Below, one piece after another: positions 45,035 to 56,860 of a DNA stretch of 64,000 nt. The number at the start of each line of letters is the position of its first letter. Position 1 is the first letter of the stretch. The notes under the pieces were generated by a model. That model was not told the DNA's origin. It was given only the letters and a program-made list of their open reading frames with translations, and made no database searches. Location: positions 38,379,175-38,443,174 of the forward strand of contig CM047426.1 in assembly GCA_026168455.1 (NCBI GenBank), read 5' to 3'. Source of the stretch: Theocolax elegans. Lineage: Eukaryota > Arthropoda > Insecta > Hymenoptera > Cerocephalidae. The position numbers were made by a program, and so were the translations under genes.

Positions 45035-47636
45035 ATGCCTAAACGAAAATTTACACTGGAAGAATATTCTCGACAAAGAAACCATGTACTATTGTCAAGA
45101 ATAATGGACCCTCATACTGAAAGCGACGATGATTCTTCTAGTAGTAGCAATAGTAGTAGCAGTGATAGCGAATCATCTCAAAACGATGTTCCAAGAGAAA
45201 ATATAATTAACAATGCAGTCATTAGAAAAGGTTAAAAGTTTTTAATTTCATATTTACCTTAGCAACCTTATCTTAATTTTTTAATAATTTTAAATTATTT
45301 TTGTAAAAGATTAATAATATTTCATATGTAACAAATTCTTCATGCATTATTAAATATCAATACGAGTTTTCTTAATGCAAAATTAATATTTATTAGTTTA
45401 AAATTGTCGGTTATTATTGCATTATATAAATTAATGTAATACTTTAAGAGGAGGTAAACTTAGGTACAAGTAGTACAAATTCAGTAGTACGAATACGAGT
45501 AGTACAAAGACAGTAGCATGTAGATAAGTCGTACAAATTCTATTTTTATCTATTAATTAATTATTTCGACTTTACTATTACTCGCTTCGCTCGTGCGAAC
45601 AATCTCGGGCACGGTAGAAAACAGTGTCATAATATACTATTCACTAGTATTTTACCCTCCTATACTCATTAGGTACATTTTAGTTTAAAGTATTCTTTGA
45701 AGTATACAAATTATGTGTAAAATATAGATTAAAATGAGTATGAATAATTAAATAATTAGTATTAAAAAATTGTATAAGTAAAGATTTAAAAATTGCTTGA
45801 TTTGATAAAATAGATTACGAAGGAAGTAACGATTCATTTGACTCTCAAGAGAGCAGTTCTAATAATGATACTGAAAGTACTTCTTCTCAAGAAAGCGAAA
45901 CTTCATCAGACTCAAACTCAGAGGATTCTGAAAATTCAGATAATAATGATAACGATTTCGATAGTGGAAATTTACTTATATACGAAGGTGCTCCTATAAC
46001 TGTAGCGGAAAGTATCTTAGCTATTTTTAGCGTATCAAGTAAATTTAACATCTATTTTATCATTAATTGAGTTGCATTGTTTGAAACCAAATAATTGTGT
46101 AAAATCGTTATACAAGCTTAAAAAATTTTTTTTTAAATTTATCCTTTGATTAAGCATTTTTATTGCACTCTATGCTGTTCAAAATCTGAAAAAAATTTTT
46201 GTAATAGATGCAACCAAAATAAGTATATGAGTTATTTTTTAGAAATCTCTATTATCTCTCAGTTATCGTCAATGTTTAATCGATCTGGCTTTAGGGAACA
46301 ATTAAATCATCGTTTTTCGCGCGAAAAAGTGAATGCACAGAATTATGAAGATGTCTATGATGGATCTATCTATAAGTCGTTACCACAAGATTTTATAAAT
46401 GATTCTAATAATGTTACTTTTATTTGGAACACGGATGGAGTACCACTCTTTAAATCTTCGAAGTACAGTATCTGGCCTTTTTATTTCACTTTAAATGAGC
46501 ATCCTTACGAAGTACGAATAAGAAAAGAAAATACAATAGTTGCAGGCTTATGGTTTGGTCCAAATAAGCCATTAATAAATGTATTTGTATCTGTATTCGA
46601 AAATGATTTAGAGAAATTATTTAGAGGAGTAGAAATTAAAGTTACTAATGAGATTAATCCAGTTAAAGTACGAGGTATGATATTGAGCGGTACTTGCGAC
46701 CTGCCGGCAAAAGCACTATTTTTAAATATAGTTCAATTCAATGGAAAAAACGGATGTCCGAACTGTAAAATCGAAACAAAAAGAATTGACAATGTACAAA
46801 CGTACCCATTTACAAATCAGTTTAATTTAAGAACCACAGAATCAACTAACGTTTATGCTCAACAAGCACTAGACTTAAAAGCTCCAGTATGCGGTGTTAA
46901 AGGACCTACTGCTCTGTCTTTAACAGTTAATAATTACGTGGAATCGACTGCTATCGACGAGATGCACTGCGTCTTTCAAGGCGTTACAAAAAAATTGATG
47001 AAATTATGGTTTGATGAAGACTATCGAGGGCACCCGTCTAGTTTGATACCTTTTATTAAGATTATTGATGAAAAAATTGAACGCCTTACACCTCCATCTT
47101 TTGTAAATCGCATACCACGTAAAGTAAGTGACTATTCGTATTGGAAAGCTTCCGAGTTGAGAACATTTTTATTAGTTTAGAGTTTGACAATTCTAGAAAA
47201 TGTAATGATTAAAAATTATTTCGAGCATCAAATTTTGTTAGTGTTTGCTATAGTCTCTTTAAGGTTACCAAGTGTTAGTACTGAGGTGATAGAAAAAGCA
47301 AGCCGAGCTTTAGCAGAATACGTAACAAGATATGAATATTTATATGGTAAAAATTTAATGACATGTAATGTACACCTACTACTTCATTTACCCAATGAAA
47401 TAAAGAAATTTGGACCGCTTTGGATACAATCCTGCTTTCACTTCGAAAATTTCAACGGAATACTCAAAAGATACGTACATGGATCCAAGAGTCTAGAACA
47501 TCAAATCTGTTCGTCGGTAAAATCATTTTTAAGTTTAACTGAGTTAAAAAATAGATATTTGATAAATGGTAGTTCAATTGATACCTTTTGTAACAAAATA
47601 GAAAAATCTGCTACTCATAGTGGTAAAAGGGCCTAA
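45035..47636 (+). pseudogene. CACTA/CMC-type (Tnp2-like) transposase gene
   Basis: Exon 1 (45035-45230) reads MPKRKFTLEEYSRQR plus a Ser/Asp-rich run; donor G|GTTAAA. Exon 2 starts at 45814 after TAAAATAG and in phase gives KDYEGSNDSFDSQESSS then LLIYEGAPITVAESILAIF. Frameshifts near 46050 and 46130 lead through LIELHCLKPNNCVKSLYKL to LIKHFYCTLCCSK. The frame from 46146 holds the transposase core: FIWNTDGVPLFKSSKYSIWP, VAGLWFGPNKP, GCPNCKIETKR and MHCVFQGVTKKLMK. A TAG at 47178-47180 replaces a codon expected to be aromatic (FLLV*SLTILENV). The rest follows from 47184 with HLLLHLPNEIKKFGPLW and FHFENFNGILKRYVHGSK. It resembles the large transposase proteins of CACTA/CMC elements. Lesions make it inactive as sequenced. 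Confidence 0.75.
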
Positions 47637-48113
47637 CTCAATAGTATAGTTTTTGGAAAATTAAAAAAAAACAGTATAACTTTGCATCAGCTTTATAAAA
47701 CGATGTGATATTGTAAAATGTTATAATAAATACTATTTGTTGTAAAAGTTCCGAGTGCTATTTTTTAGTTAATTATTTATAATAAAAAAATATTAAATAT
47801 TTAAAAAATCGAGTTAGGCTCTTTATTGCCGATATCGAATAAATAACTGAAGCTTTATGATGAAAAAATCACCTGAAAAACATTTGATTACTTAACATAC
47901 ATTTCTTATTAAATTTTGCTTACCAATCATAACATATAAAAATATTATTTTATGATTTTTCATGAGAATCTACAACTTTTTAATTTTAAAACAATTATCT
48001 TTTATTACAGTGTGCGTAAAAACACATTTTATGCATTGCTCTTCTTTAAAAAATCTCATTTACGCCCACGGTATATAAATATATATATATATATATATAA
48101 TTTATATATAAAT
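47637..48113. other. AT-rich 3' flank of the transposase and (TA)n run
   Basis: AATAAA (47726) lies about 90 bp after the stop and may be the polyadenylation signal. A (TA)n run lies at about 48085-48113. No gene. Confidence 0.4.
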
Positions 48114-48973
48114 TTTTAGAGTGTTATTTTAATTACGTTTAATGCTGCTAGCAATAAAAAAATTGTAATTTTCTTAAAATTTTTATTTTTTAACCATATT
48201 TATCGCTTTATAACTCAAATCCTATTGATTTTTTGTTATACATGTTGAATACAAAAAAGTTTGGAAATTTTCTGTAGAATCTGTTAAAAAACTTTAATCG
48301 CCCTAATTATATATATAGGTACTTGCTAGACATAAAATAAACCTTAAAATGCAAAAAAATTGGGTTTCGCTACAATTTTTTATCCCAAACCAAAAATCTA
48401 TTTAAACGTTGAAAAATTACCTTTCATTTGGTCTGTAGCTGGAGATTGGCAGACAATTCTGGTCCAAGATATGGACATTTTTGGACAAAACCAATACTAC
48501 AAATTTACTAAAGTGTCCATATCTTGTACCAGAATTGTCTGCCAGTCTCCAGCTACAGACCAAATGAAAGGTAATTTTTCAACGTTTAAATAGATTTTTG
48601 GTTTGGGATAAAAAATTGTAGCGAAACCCAATTATTTGCATTTTAAGGTTTATTTTATGTCTAGCAAGTACCTATATATATATAATTGGGGCGATTAAAG
48701 TTTTTTAGCAGATTCTACAGAAAATTTCCAAACTTTTTGGTATTCAACATGTATAACAAAAAATCAAAAGAATTTGAGTTATAAAGCGATAAATATGGTT
48801 AAAAAATAAAAAATTTAAGAAAATTACAATTTTTTGATTGCTAGCAGCATATAAACGTAATTAAAATAGCGCGCTAAAAATTTAGCTACTTCTTTTTTAA
48901 CCCATTTCTGAAAGAGTTCACCAGAAAAAAAAATTTTTATTTTTTGACTGGATCACTTCACGTGGAATAGCGC
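48114..48973. mobile_element. (TA)n-associated foldback element (palindrome)
   Basis: Arms about 48114-48480 and 48510-48885 are inverted copies centred near 48497; for example CTGTAGCTGGAGATTGGCAG against CTGCCAGTCTCCAGCTACAG. The right side extends to GGATCACTTCACGTGGAATA followed by GCGC and (TA)n, the family terminus. The left end lacks this terminus. The ORF that crosses the centre is an artefact of the palindrome. Confidence 0.75.
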
Positions 48974-49540
48974 ATATATATATACACGTGCGAAAGATGA
49001 TTTTTGACTCGCTTCGTTCGAGTGTTAAATTCGCACTTGTTAGAAAATTAACACTTTCGCTCTTGTATCAAACAGTACTGACACATTTTTCATGAAAACG
49101 AAAATATATTTTTCTAATTTAAGATAATAAATTCAGTTTATAAAGTGTTCATAAATATATATAAATAACTTTGTAAATTGAACTATTTTTCATCAGTATC
49201 TCTTCCAGTTCTTATATCCTCGTTTTTATTCACAAAAGAAAAAAATTCACATTAAACCATAGACTCATAGAATGTATTCTCATTTACTCATAGAATGTAG
49301 ATCTGCATCTTAATACGAGATATGAAAAAAATTTTTTTTTCCATTTTCTCGCATATAAAAAAGTTAAAAAATCTTTAATTGAGTCTCAGTTAATACAGTA
49401 TTTGTTTATTTAAAATGGTAAATTAATATAAATATACCTAGAATTATTTATGAATTAATTTAAAGAAAAAGAAAAAAAAATAAAGAATGAATGAGTGGAG
49501 GGTCCCATAAATAAAAAACACACAATGTCCGCGTATAACA
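48974..49540. other. AT-rich stretch, no gene seen
   Basis: Contains GACTCGCTTCGTTCGAGTGT near 49008 and otherwise AT-rich sequence without ORFs or recognised repeats. Confidence 0.3.
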
Positions 49541-50160
49541 AATGCACTTGCTTTGGGCGTAAAAACCCTCACGGATTAGAGGGAAAAGCCAAAGCAAGAT
49601 AATATTTATTTAATTTCTAAGAATTACAATTCTGCTCGCACGCTTACCTGGGCTTATAGCCCGCGCATATCTTCTCTATTTTATAACTGCCGCAGCTTCT
49701 CGTCCTGGAGTTGTAGCAAGCCGGGCCCGGGGAGCATTAAGGTAACTTACAACCTTGCACCAACCGTGCCCCGACGTCTCGGAGAGCCAGACGCAGAGGT
49801 GCCGGACAACACAAAAAAAACGTTGTCGCGAAAACGCTCGCCCTGGAACGGTTACGTTGAGCACGTAAGCGCCGTTCCCCAACAAATGTACGCACGCCTC
49901 GAGGCTCGAGCTACTTCAATCGAGTTTTACCGCACTAGCAGACCTTCGTTCTGAAAAGAACAAAAATCCGCAAGCCCTCGCAACCACGACCACCACCGAC
50001 AACACAGAAACAAACAATCCGCTACTCGATCAGACTCCTGAGACACGAACTTTTCGGCAATCTAATCAAGACTGATTCCTTGGCTCGCGCGCGGGGCCTG
50101 AACGCGCGCGTACCGCCGTGCGCGCGACGGTGAGCCGCCGAAAATTAAAGCGCGAAACAA
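49541..50160. other. GC-rich island of unknown nature
   Basis: Contrasts with AT-rich flanks. On the minus strand AATAAATATTATCTTGC is followed by GGGTTTTTACGCCCAAAGC, which could be the R-U5 part of an LTR, but no ends were found. Overlapping ORFs on both strands have no recognisable domain and look GC-driven. Confidence 0.3.
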
Positions 50161-50859
50161 ATCTATTAACGGCTTAAAATAAACTAACGCAAATTGACCC
50201 AACAGTATTTTTAAAATTAATATTATTCTATAATTTTTTAATTCAATTAATGTTAATTTAAACATTTTTCAAGTACAATATAAAATAAAAAAAGCGATTT
50301 TTAAAATTTTTTGTTATGCTAAAACATGGAAAAGAATTATTTTGTTCAAATCTGAAAAATATGTTCTGTGAGTAAAATAGCATCTTTGTTCGCTCTGAAG
50401 TTTTTCTCTATGTCTCTTCCTTTTTTAAATATTTCGATTTTTAAAAAAGCGTGTTTTTTTACTAAAAATTCTCCAATATTAGTAAAAAGTGGGTTAAAAA
50501 ACGCTCGACCTCCCATTTTAAAGCTAAAGCAATTACCTTCCAAACCTCGTTGGTTTTTTTGTGCTATCTGTACACTAAATCTACAACGGATCAAAAAGAG
50601 ACATGATGTTTAGTGTTTTCATCTCTTTTTAATATTTATAAAAAACACAAATTTGAATTTTTTAACTTTTGCAGTAGCATTTATTGAAAGCTTTTACCTG
50701 CTTTTTCGAAAGGCCTTGGATTTTTTAAGCTACCACGTTTTGTTGCTAAGCACTAAAACTTTGAAATTTTGAAAGTATGTGGTGGAGAGTGTATTTTGTA
50801 CTAATTTCCAAAAACTTGATGGAAACTTTTACGGAATCTTTCCACAGCAGGTAAACTGT
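50161..50859. other. AT-rich stretch, no gene seen
   Basis: Opposed ORFs at 50346-50613 overlap on the two strands and have no domain. No repeat recognised. Confidence 0.3.
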
Positions 50860-51320
50860 TCATTGCAATACTTTTAGTGAAACATTTTTGCATCATTCAT
50901 CGGGAATATTCCTTGATATATTGCTGCACTCTTCCATGATAAGCTTCTGGAAGCTTTTTGTGCGAGGCGTTACGTAACTTTTTTGAGCGTGTCCAGAAAG
51001 ATTATAGTAGTCTATCTAGCTGTCTTTCACGAAAGATTACCAGTTTTATTAATGCAATATTTTAATAAGCTTTCACGCAACCCTAATTTTATGTTCCACT
51101 GTCACTTATCGCGCTTTTTACCGAAAATTTGCAGGAATCTTGCCAGAAACATTGTTTTTTGATCATTCACAAAAATTGCATTGGAATATTGCTAAAATCT
51201 TTTATGCAAGCTTTCTGCAAACTACTTACTACAAATCCCACATTCTTTCTCTGAACTTTTCTGGAACATTATGCAGCAATATTCCTTATGCATAACTTTA
51301 AGACAAATTAACCAATTTGA
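50860..51320. repeat. Fragment of the CCCACACAGCAT repeat family
   Basis: Carries TTCATCGGGAATATTCCTTG, TTCTGGAAGCTTTTTGTG and other motifs related to 25324-25785 and 53260-53735. No clear ends here. Confidence 0.4.
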
Positions 51321-51385
51321 GCTTACTATTTTTTAATCTATGTCTTGTAACAATGAGACTCATTTGCTACAAATTAAAAAAAGGA

Positions 51386-51457
51386 ACGGACGTCAGGTCT
51401 TGAACCCGAGCCCCTTCGGATCCGAAGGCGTTCACGCTACCACTGCGCTACGCCCGC
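51386..51457 (-). tRNA. tRNA-like sequence, Arg(UCG)-type, anticodon stem broken
   Basis: On the minus strand 72 nt fold as a tRNA. Acceptor GCGGGCG pairs with CGTCCGT (seven pairs, two of them G-U), D-arm GCGC/GCGT closes AGTGGTA, and T-arm TCGGG/CCTGA closes TTCAAGA. At the canonical place the anticodon loop is CTTCGGA (anticodon TCG), but its stem (AACGC/TCCGA) does not pair. No CCA is encoded. It is therefore more likely a tRNA pseudogene or a SINE head than a working tRNA. Confidence 0.5.
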
Positions 51458-51943
51458 AATTGGTCGTAGCTATACTTTTCCGCGTCTTCTGCCTACCGAT
51501 ACGCGCGCCATATGCCAAGTGCCGATTCTTGCGCTGGCCGCGTCGGTACTACAGAGCCCTAAATGACGGGTGATCTGTTCTCATGCAGATCCACCACGTC
51601 ACAGTCTCCTTCATCTCAGTTTTTTGGTGGTTTTGAGTTTCAGTGTATATTTCTATTCGTTTACGAGTTATAAGCGATTAAAATGGGAGCAATTTTTCTT
51701 CAAAATTTGCTTAAGTGGCTTTTAATTTTCACAAATCAGAGCGTTAGAGTCTAAAATTTTGAATTTTTTCATATTTTTATATTACAAAACGTATTCCAGA
51801 GTTTGGTTAAGATCCGTGACCCGAAGGTGAGACAAGCTCCTAGTTAGTGTATCTATAATATATAGTTTTTTAATATTTTAATTTAATTTATTATTATTTA
51901 TAATTTTCTATAATTTTATTTATTGCAGTTTATTTTATAACTG
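51458..51943. other. Unassigned stretch, possibly tRNA-derived SINE body
   Basis: On the minus strand this is upstream of the tRNA-like sequence. It has GGCCGCGTCGGTACTACAGA and otherwise AT-rich DNA. No gene. Confidence 0.25.
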
Positions 51944-52954
51944 TGTTACGACCCGACTTCATGAAGTCGGTGTCTTCGCGGGAGTTCCGCTAAACAATAA
52001 TTATTTGTTTAAAGCGGTAGACTCGCTGTCATTTCGAGAGCCTCTCTGTTTCGTTACCTATGCGTTATGTGAATGTGACGTTACGTTACGTTTAGGGACT
52101 TATGAATAACGTGACTGCTAGTGAGCGATATATCACGTATATAAACGTTTATGTAGGATTTATTTGTTAGGATAGTATTATTATGAAATAGTTATTCATT
52201 TATATTGTTTTATTTAAAGTATCGATATATACTTTTATTATTATACTTTATCAAATACAGTATTTATAATAAGCCATAATTCCCAAAATAAATTCCCGAA
52301 TAATCAGATTTTACATGTATGTTATTATTCTTAAGTTACACGATATTAATTCGTGGCAATGAGTTAAGCTTTAATATAATGATGTAGAGTCTTACTGCGA
52401 ATGCTTGATTTGCTGGATTCGCGTTCAGCGGGCCCTTATCCTTCTACTACCGTCGAATTTCGTTAACGACTACTCGAAGGTCGGATCCTTTTCGTCGGAT
52501 GCACGATATTAATCGGTTCTAATCGATTAATATCTCTGTGAGATTTATTTAATTCACTAACGCCGGCGATCCTACGGCGGAGACACTATTCTATCAACTC
52601 ACTTCCTGGGACACGTTAACCAGGTTGTGTACGTTGGACTCGCGGGTTCTGTAGGTCCGGAGGCAAACGGCTCGGAGAAAGGAATTAGTCTGCCGTATTG
52701 TTCGAATTTACAATTAGCAGAGCCGTTTGCGTCCTTGATTTGAACCAATAAGCGATCGACGCGCCTAAAGCTTAGATTCTTGACTTTATTGCAAAAATGC
52801 TGCGTCGATGCTTTAGCGGTCAGCAACCGATGCCGTTTCGCGAAGTAAGCTTAATTTTCATTTTTACGCGTGTTCTTTATAATTCGATTTTATCAACTTA
52901 TAAAAATATATATTATTATAGCTAAATATATTTAGACGTCTATGGGATGTCACA
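51944..52954 (-). mobile_element. Solo LTR, 1,011 bp, TSD ACTG
   Basis: It starts TGTTACGACCCG and ends GGGATGTCACA in plus orientation, flanked by ACTG at 51940-51943 and 52955-52958. By comparison with the other LTRs in the window (TGTGAC... start, ...TACA or TAACA end), the minus strand is probably the transcribed strand (start TGTGACATCCC). A short perfect inverted repeat GACTTCATGAAGTC lies near 51956. No retroviral-type genes; the ORF at 52599-52826 has no domain. Confidence 0.75.
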
Positions 52955-53215
52955 ACTGTAAATAAATGTACATAAATTTATATAAACGATAAAAAATGTA
53001 TACATTCGTAAATAAATATAAATAAATGTAAATATCTGTAATGAATTATATATACGGTTATAAAAAATTATTTGTTGCCAGTAAATTTTTCTTTGAAATA
53101 ATTAGAAATGTAAATAACAGTATACAAATATAATTAAAGATATATAAATGTAAATAAATGTAAAGAAAAGTAAATAAACGTAAATAAAAGTAGATACAGT
53201 TTCAATTGTCACATT
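52955..53215 (+). repeat. Low-complexity (TAAATGTAAA)n-like repeat
   Basis: GTAAATAAATGTAMATAAAT-type units recur from 52958 to about 53200 with irregular spacing. Confidence 0.6.
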
Positions 53216-53254
53216 TAGCTGCATTTATATACTTTTATTTACTTTTTAAAATTT

Positions 53255-53735
53255 TATTTACTTTTTAAATTTTGGAAGGCTTTTACACAAGCTTTCTAGA
53301 AGTTAGTGACCAGTGATTGCCTCATTCTTTCTCTGAAATTTTCTGGAACCTTAGGCAGCAATATTCCTTGAATGGTTGCAATAATATATTTCAATAGCTT
53401 GGATCAAACTTTCGCTGTATCATTCCTTTGAATCTGTCATAAATCATGCTTAAGTATTTTTGGTTGTCTTTCATGAAAGTTTTCTGTGATGAAGTTTGAA
53501 ACATTTCTAGAAATGTTGCTGCAATCTTTTGGCAATGTTTCATGCAATATAGCATTTTATCGTTATTTATATTTTTCTTGGAATGTTGCTAAAAAATTAC
53601 ACAACGCTTTCGTAGAATGTTCCTTTGAAAGATTGCTGTAAGATTCAGTCAAGTTTTAGGGAGGTTGCAGCAAACTTGCAAAGGAATATTGCATGAATCT
53701 TTCATCGGGAAGCTTTTATGCTGTGTGGGAATCAG
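53255..53735. mobile_element. CCCACACAGCAT-family element, right-ended copy
   Basis: It ends GGGAAGCTTTTATGCTGTG followed by TGGGA, the inverse of the start at 25324. The interior has TTGCAGCAAACTTGCAAAGG and TTTCATGAAAGTTTTC-type sequence. A left end is not clear. Confidence 0.5.
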
Positions 53736-54019
53736 CGAATTATGCAACGATATAAATACAAAATATAAAATATAATTAAATATTGATAAATCATAAAGTT
53801 AAATAATTACTTGGAACTAAGTCTTTATTCTCACAATCTACAAATGAACATACATTCGATAATCTTCAATTTTGAGTATCCAGATCGATTTCGGCGTAAT
53901 TAGAAATAAGTAGATCTGTTAATTGTACATATAACTACAAAATATAATTTATTATTAATATCAATATTAATAAATAATAAAGATAAAAAATTATTTACGA
54001 AGAATTTCTTTATACATAA
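53736..54019. other. AT-rich stretch, no gene seen
   Basis: No feature recognised. Confidence 0.3.
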
Positions 54020-54335
54020 TACTGCAGTAAGCAGTATTAAAATATCTCCCCGATGGAAGATTCATGCTATACAGACTTTTTTGAAAGATTGGCCGTTACG
54101 TTACTGCAATATTTGAGACAATATTTCAGCAAGCTTCCATGCAAGCTAAACTTTATTTTCCATTGTGACTTTCGGTGCGCTTTTCTGAAAACTGGCAGGA
54201 CGCTTGCCGGAAATATTCTCTTTCGATCTTCCTTAAAAATTTCATTAGAATCTTGCTGGAAGCTATTAGGGAAGCATTTTACAAAGCATGTACTGTACAT
54301 TGTGACATTCTTTTGTTAAACCTTTTTGCATAAGG
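54020..54335. repeat. Further fragment of the CCCACACAGCAT family
   Basis: ATTTCAGCAAGCTTCCATGC, GCAGGACGCTTGCCGGAAAT and CTTGCTGGAAGC match the family vocabulary (AAGCTTCC, TTGCWG). Overlapping ORFs on both strands have no domain. Confidence 0.4.
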
Positions 54336-54621
54336 ATCACCGTCAATGTTCCCATCCGTCAATGCTCCCGAGAATCAGAGAGCGCGATCGTTTAACTGCT
54401 CCCACCAATCATGTCAAACATTAGGAGATACGTTTTCATAGAGGGGATAATAATAATTATTGGTAATGCTTTGTCGGTAATATAGTTTACATATTTTTCA
54501 TCTGAATTTACGTAAATAGATGTCACTAGCGTCATGCATTACTGTTATTAGAATGAAAATAAATAGCCAATTTAGGAAACAAAATGGAAAGTGTTGAGAT
54601 TAATAGTTTCAGAGAAAAAAA

Positions 54622-54624
<3 letters not shown>
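54336..54624. other. Unassigned stretch
   Basis: Contains a moderate-GC patch (54340-54420) with CCGAGAATCAGAGAGCGCGA; no gene or repeat recognised. Confidence 0.25.
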
Positions 54625-54652
<28 letters not shown>

Positions 54653-56308
54653 GGGTGGTTCTCTGTGACATCGAAGATGAAAAAAATAAATATTGCTATA
54701 ACTGTGGGAATATGTTTTAGAGGTATCCAGTAGTTCTCCTGAATTTTTTCAGATTTTTTCTGCGCCATTATTTTAAGTTACAGAGAGTCAAAGTTGACAT
54801 TTTAGCACTTTTTTGCATTATATGCCCATTTTCATGAATTTTTAGCTCCCAGGGGATGCATTTTTCACTAAAAACATAAGTATGACTTTTTTTGTAAAAT
54901 TTTCCGAACTTTTCATTAAAAATACTTTTAAAGACATAAATGTATGCTGTCACACTCTTGTAAGCCATTTAAACCTTAAATAGTGAAAATCAGCAATTCT
55001 GCTCCGGACTCTGGTAACCTAATACTGTCTAAAAGATGTCTTTTTATAGTCAGAAACTGCCTAAAAATTTCCAGAGTGGGTCTAAATCATTAAGATCACT
55101 TATGGTCAAAATATCCGGGAAAAGTGCCAGAAATATTAATAGAAATGTATATTTGTTGCCTTATAACGATGAATCTAGTAGCATGATCATTGCAAAAAAA
55201 TTTATGCACTTACCTTGGAGTGGTAGAAAAGTATCTCCACTTGTTTCAGTATCCATCTAATCCCCTGTAAGCTGCTAAAAATACAAATATTATTATAAAA
55301 TTATAAAAAATTATTTTTTATACATTTATAATGCTGGATTTTTAGTTTTACATCCCTTACAAGAATTATAATACTAATCTGAAGCATTACTATAAAAGTA
55401 TCAACATTATTATTATTATTATTCAGCAATACATTGTTTAGATTTCACAAACTTATCACTGGCACGTTATCATATTATTCATTATAATTATATATCCGAT
55501 TTATTTATATATCTTTTGTATTAAATACGTATATTCAGTTATTGTAATAATGATGTTTATATATTTATAGTAAAACATGCAGATTAGTATTATAATTCTT
55601 GTAAGGGATGTAAAACTAAAAATTCAGCATTATAAATGTTTAAAAATTAATTTTTTACATTTCTATAATAATATTTGTATTTTTGGCAGCTTACAGGGGA
55701 TTAGATGGATACTGAAACAAGTGAAGATACTTTTCTACTACTCCAAGGTAAGTGCACAAATTTTTTTGCAATGATCATGCTAATAGATTCATCGTTATAA
55801 GGCAACAAATATACATTTCTATTAATATTTCGGGCACTTTTCCCGGATATTTTGACCATAAGTGATCTTAATGATTTAGACCCACTCTGGAAATTTTTAG
55901 GCAGTTTCTGACTATAAAAAGACATCTTTTAGACAGTATTAGGTTACCAGAGTCCGGAGCAGAATTGCTGATTTTCACTATTTAAGGTTTAAATGGCTTA
56001 CAAGAGTGTGACAGCATACATTTATGTCTTTAAAAGTATTTTTAATGAAAAGTTCGGAAAATTTTACAAAAAAAGTCATACTTATGTTTTTAGTGAAAAA
56101 TGCATCCCCTGGGAGGTAAAAATTCATGAAAATGGGCATATAATGCAAAAAAGTGCTAAAATGTCAACTTTGACTCTCTGTAACTTAAAATAATGGCGCA
56201 GAAAAAATCTGAAAAAATTCAGGAGAACTACTGGATACCTCTAAAACATATTCCCACAGTTATAGCAATATTTATTTTTTTCATCTTCGATGTCACAGAG
56301 AACCACCC
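54653..56308. mobile_element. Large near-perfect palindromic element between (TA)n runs
   Basis: Arms 54653-55381 and 55580-56308 (about 729 bp each) are inverted copies with very few differences, such as GGAGCTAAAAATTC-type against GGAGGTAAAAATTC. They surround a spacer of about 198 bp. Both ends read GGGTGGTTCTCTGTGACATC inward and abut (TA)n runs (54625-54652 and 56309-56332). ORFs of 60-80 codons exist in both arms but mirror one another, lack domains and are not supported as genes. The terminus differs from the TTCCAYGTGAAGTG type, so this is a sister family. Confidence 0.8.
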
Positions 56309-56332
56309 ATATATATATATATATATATATAT

Positions 56333-56860
56333 GGACTATTTCACGTCAAGTGGTATGATGAAAATTTTAAATCGCACCAAATTTTGAGAACAGCTGTAAA
56401 TATCTTCCAGAAAATAGAAAAAAAATTTTAGGTGTTAAAAATAATTTACCTGATAGTTATTCCACCATAAATGGAAATTTTTCAATTTTTTAGAAAAATT
56501 GCTATTTTTAAAGCCATTTATCTCAAAATCTATTGATTTTTTTGAAAAACATTGCAAACAACTTTTGTTCAAAACAATCTTTGGAACTAATCTACCTAGG
56601 TAACAATTCGTAATTTTAAAATCTCGAAGCGATAGGACACCCGGAAATATTGATTATCAAAAAAAGGTGACCACGCCACAATTGATTTTGATCTAACACC
56701 GCTCAAAAGTTCACATTTTTCGAGAGCTTTCGAATGGCGATGGTTAGATTATTGGCCAAGACTGCTAGTAAAAGTTATGCCTTAAAATACATGAAAATTA
56801 GTGATTTTATGAGGTTTATGAGAAATCTTATACTCGGCAGCGACGGAATATTTATGTAAT
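56333..56860. mobile_element. Left arm of a (TA)n-associated foldback element
   Basis: It starts GGACTATTTCACGTCAAGTG directly after the (TA)n run that ends the palindrome at 56308, and continues GATGAAAATTTTAAATCGCA, related to 21844 and the window start. No inverse arm was found downstream; the right limit is approximate, near a (TA)-rich run. Confidence 0.5.

Noticed and set aside
48360..48593. 77-aa ORF
   Set aside because: It crosses the centre of a palindrome, so both halves encode mirror sequence.
54532..56387. Six ORFs of 60-80 aa in both arms of the large palindrome
   Set aside because: Mirror copies of each other, without domains; one runs into the (TA)n as Tyr-Ile repeats.
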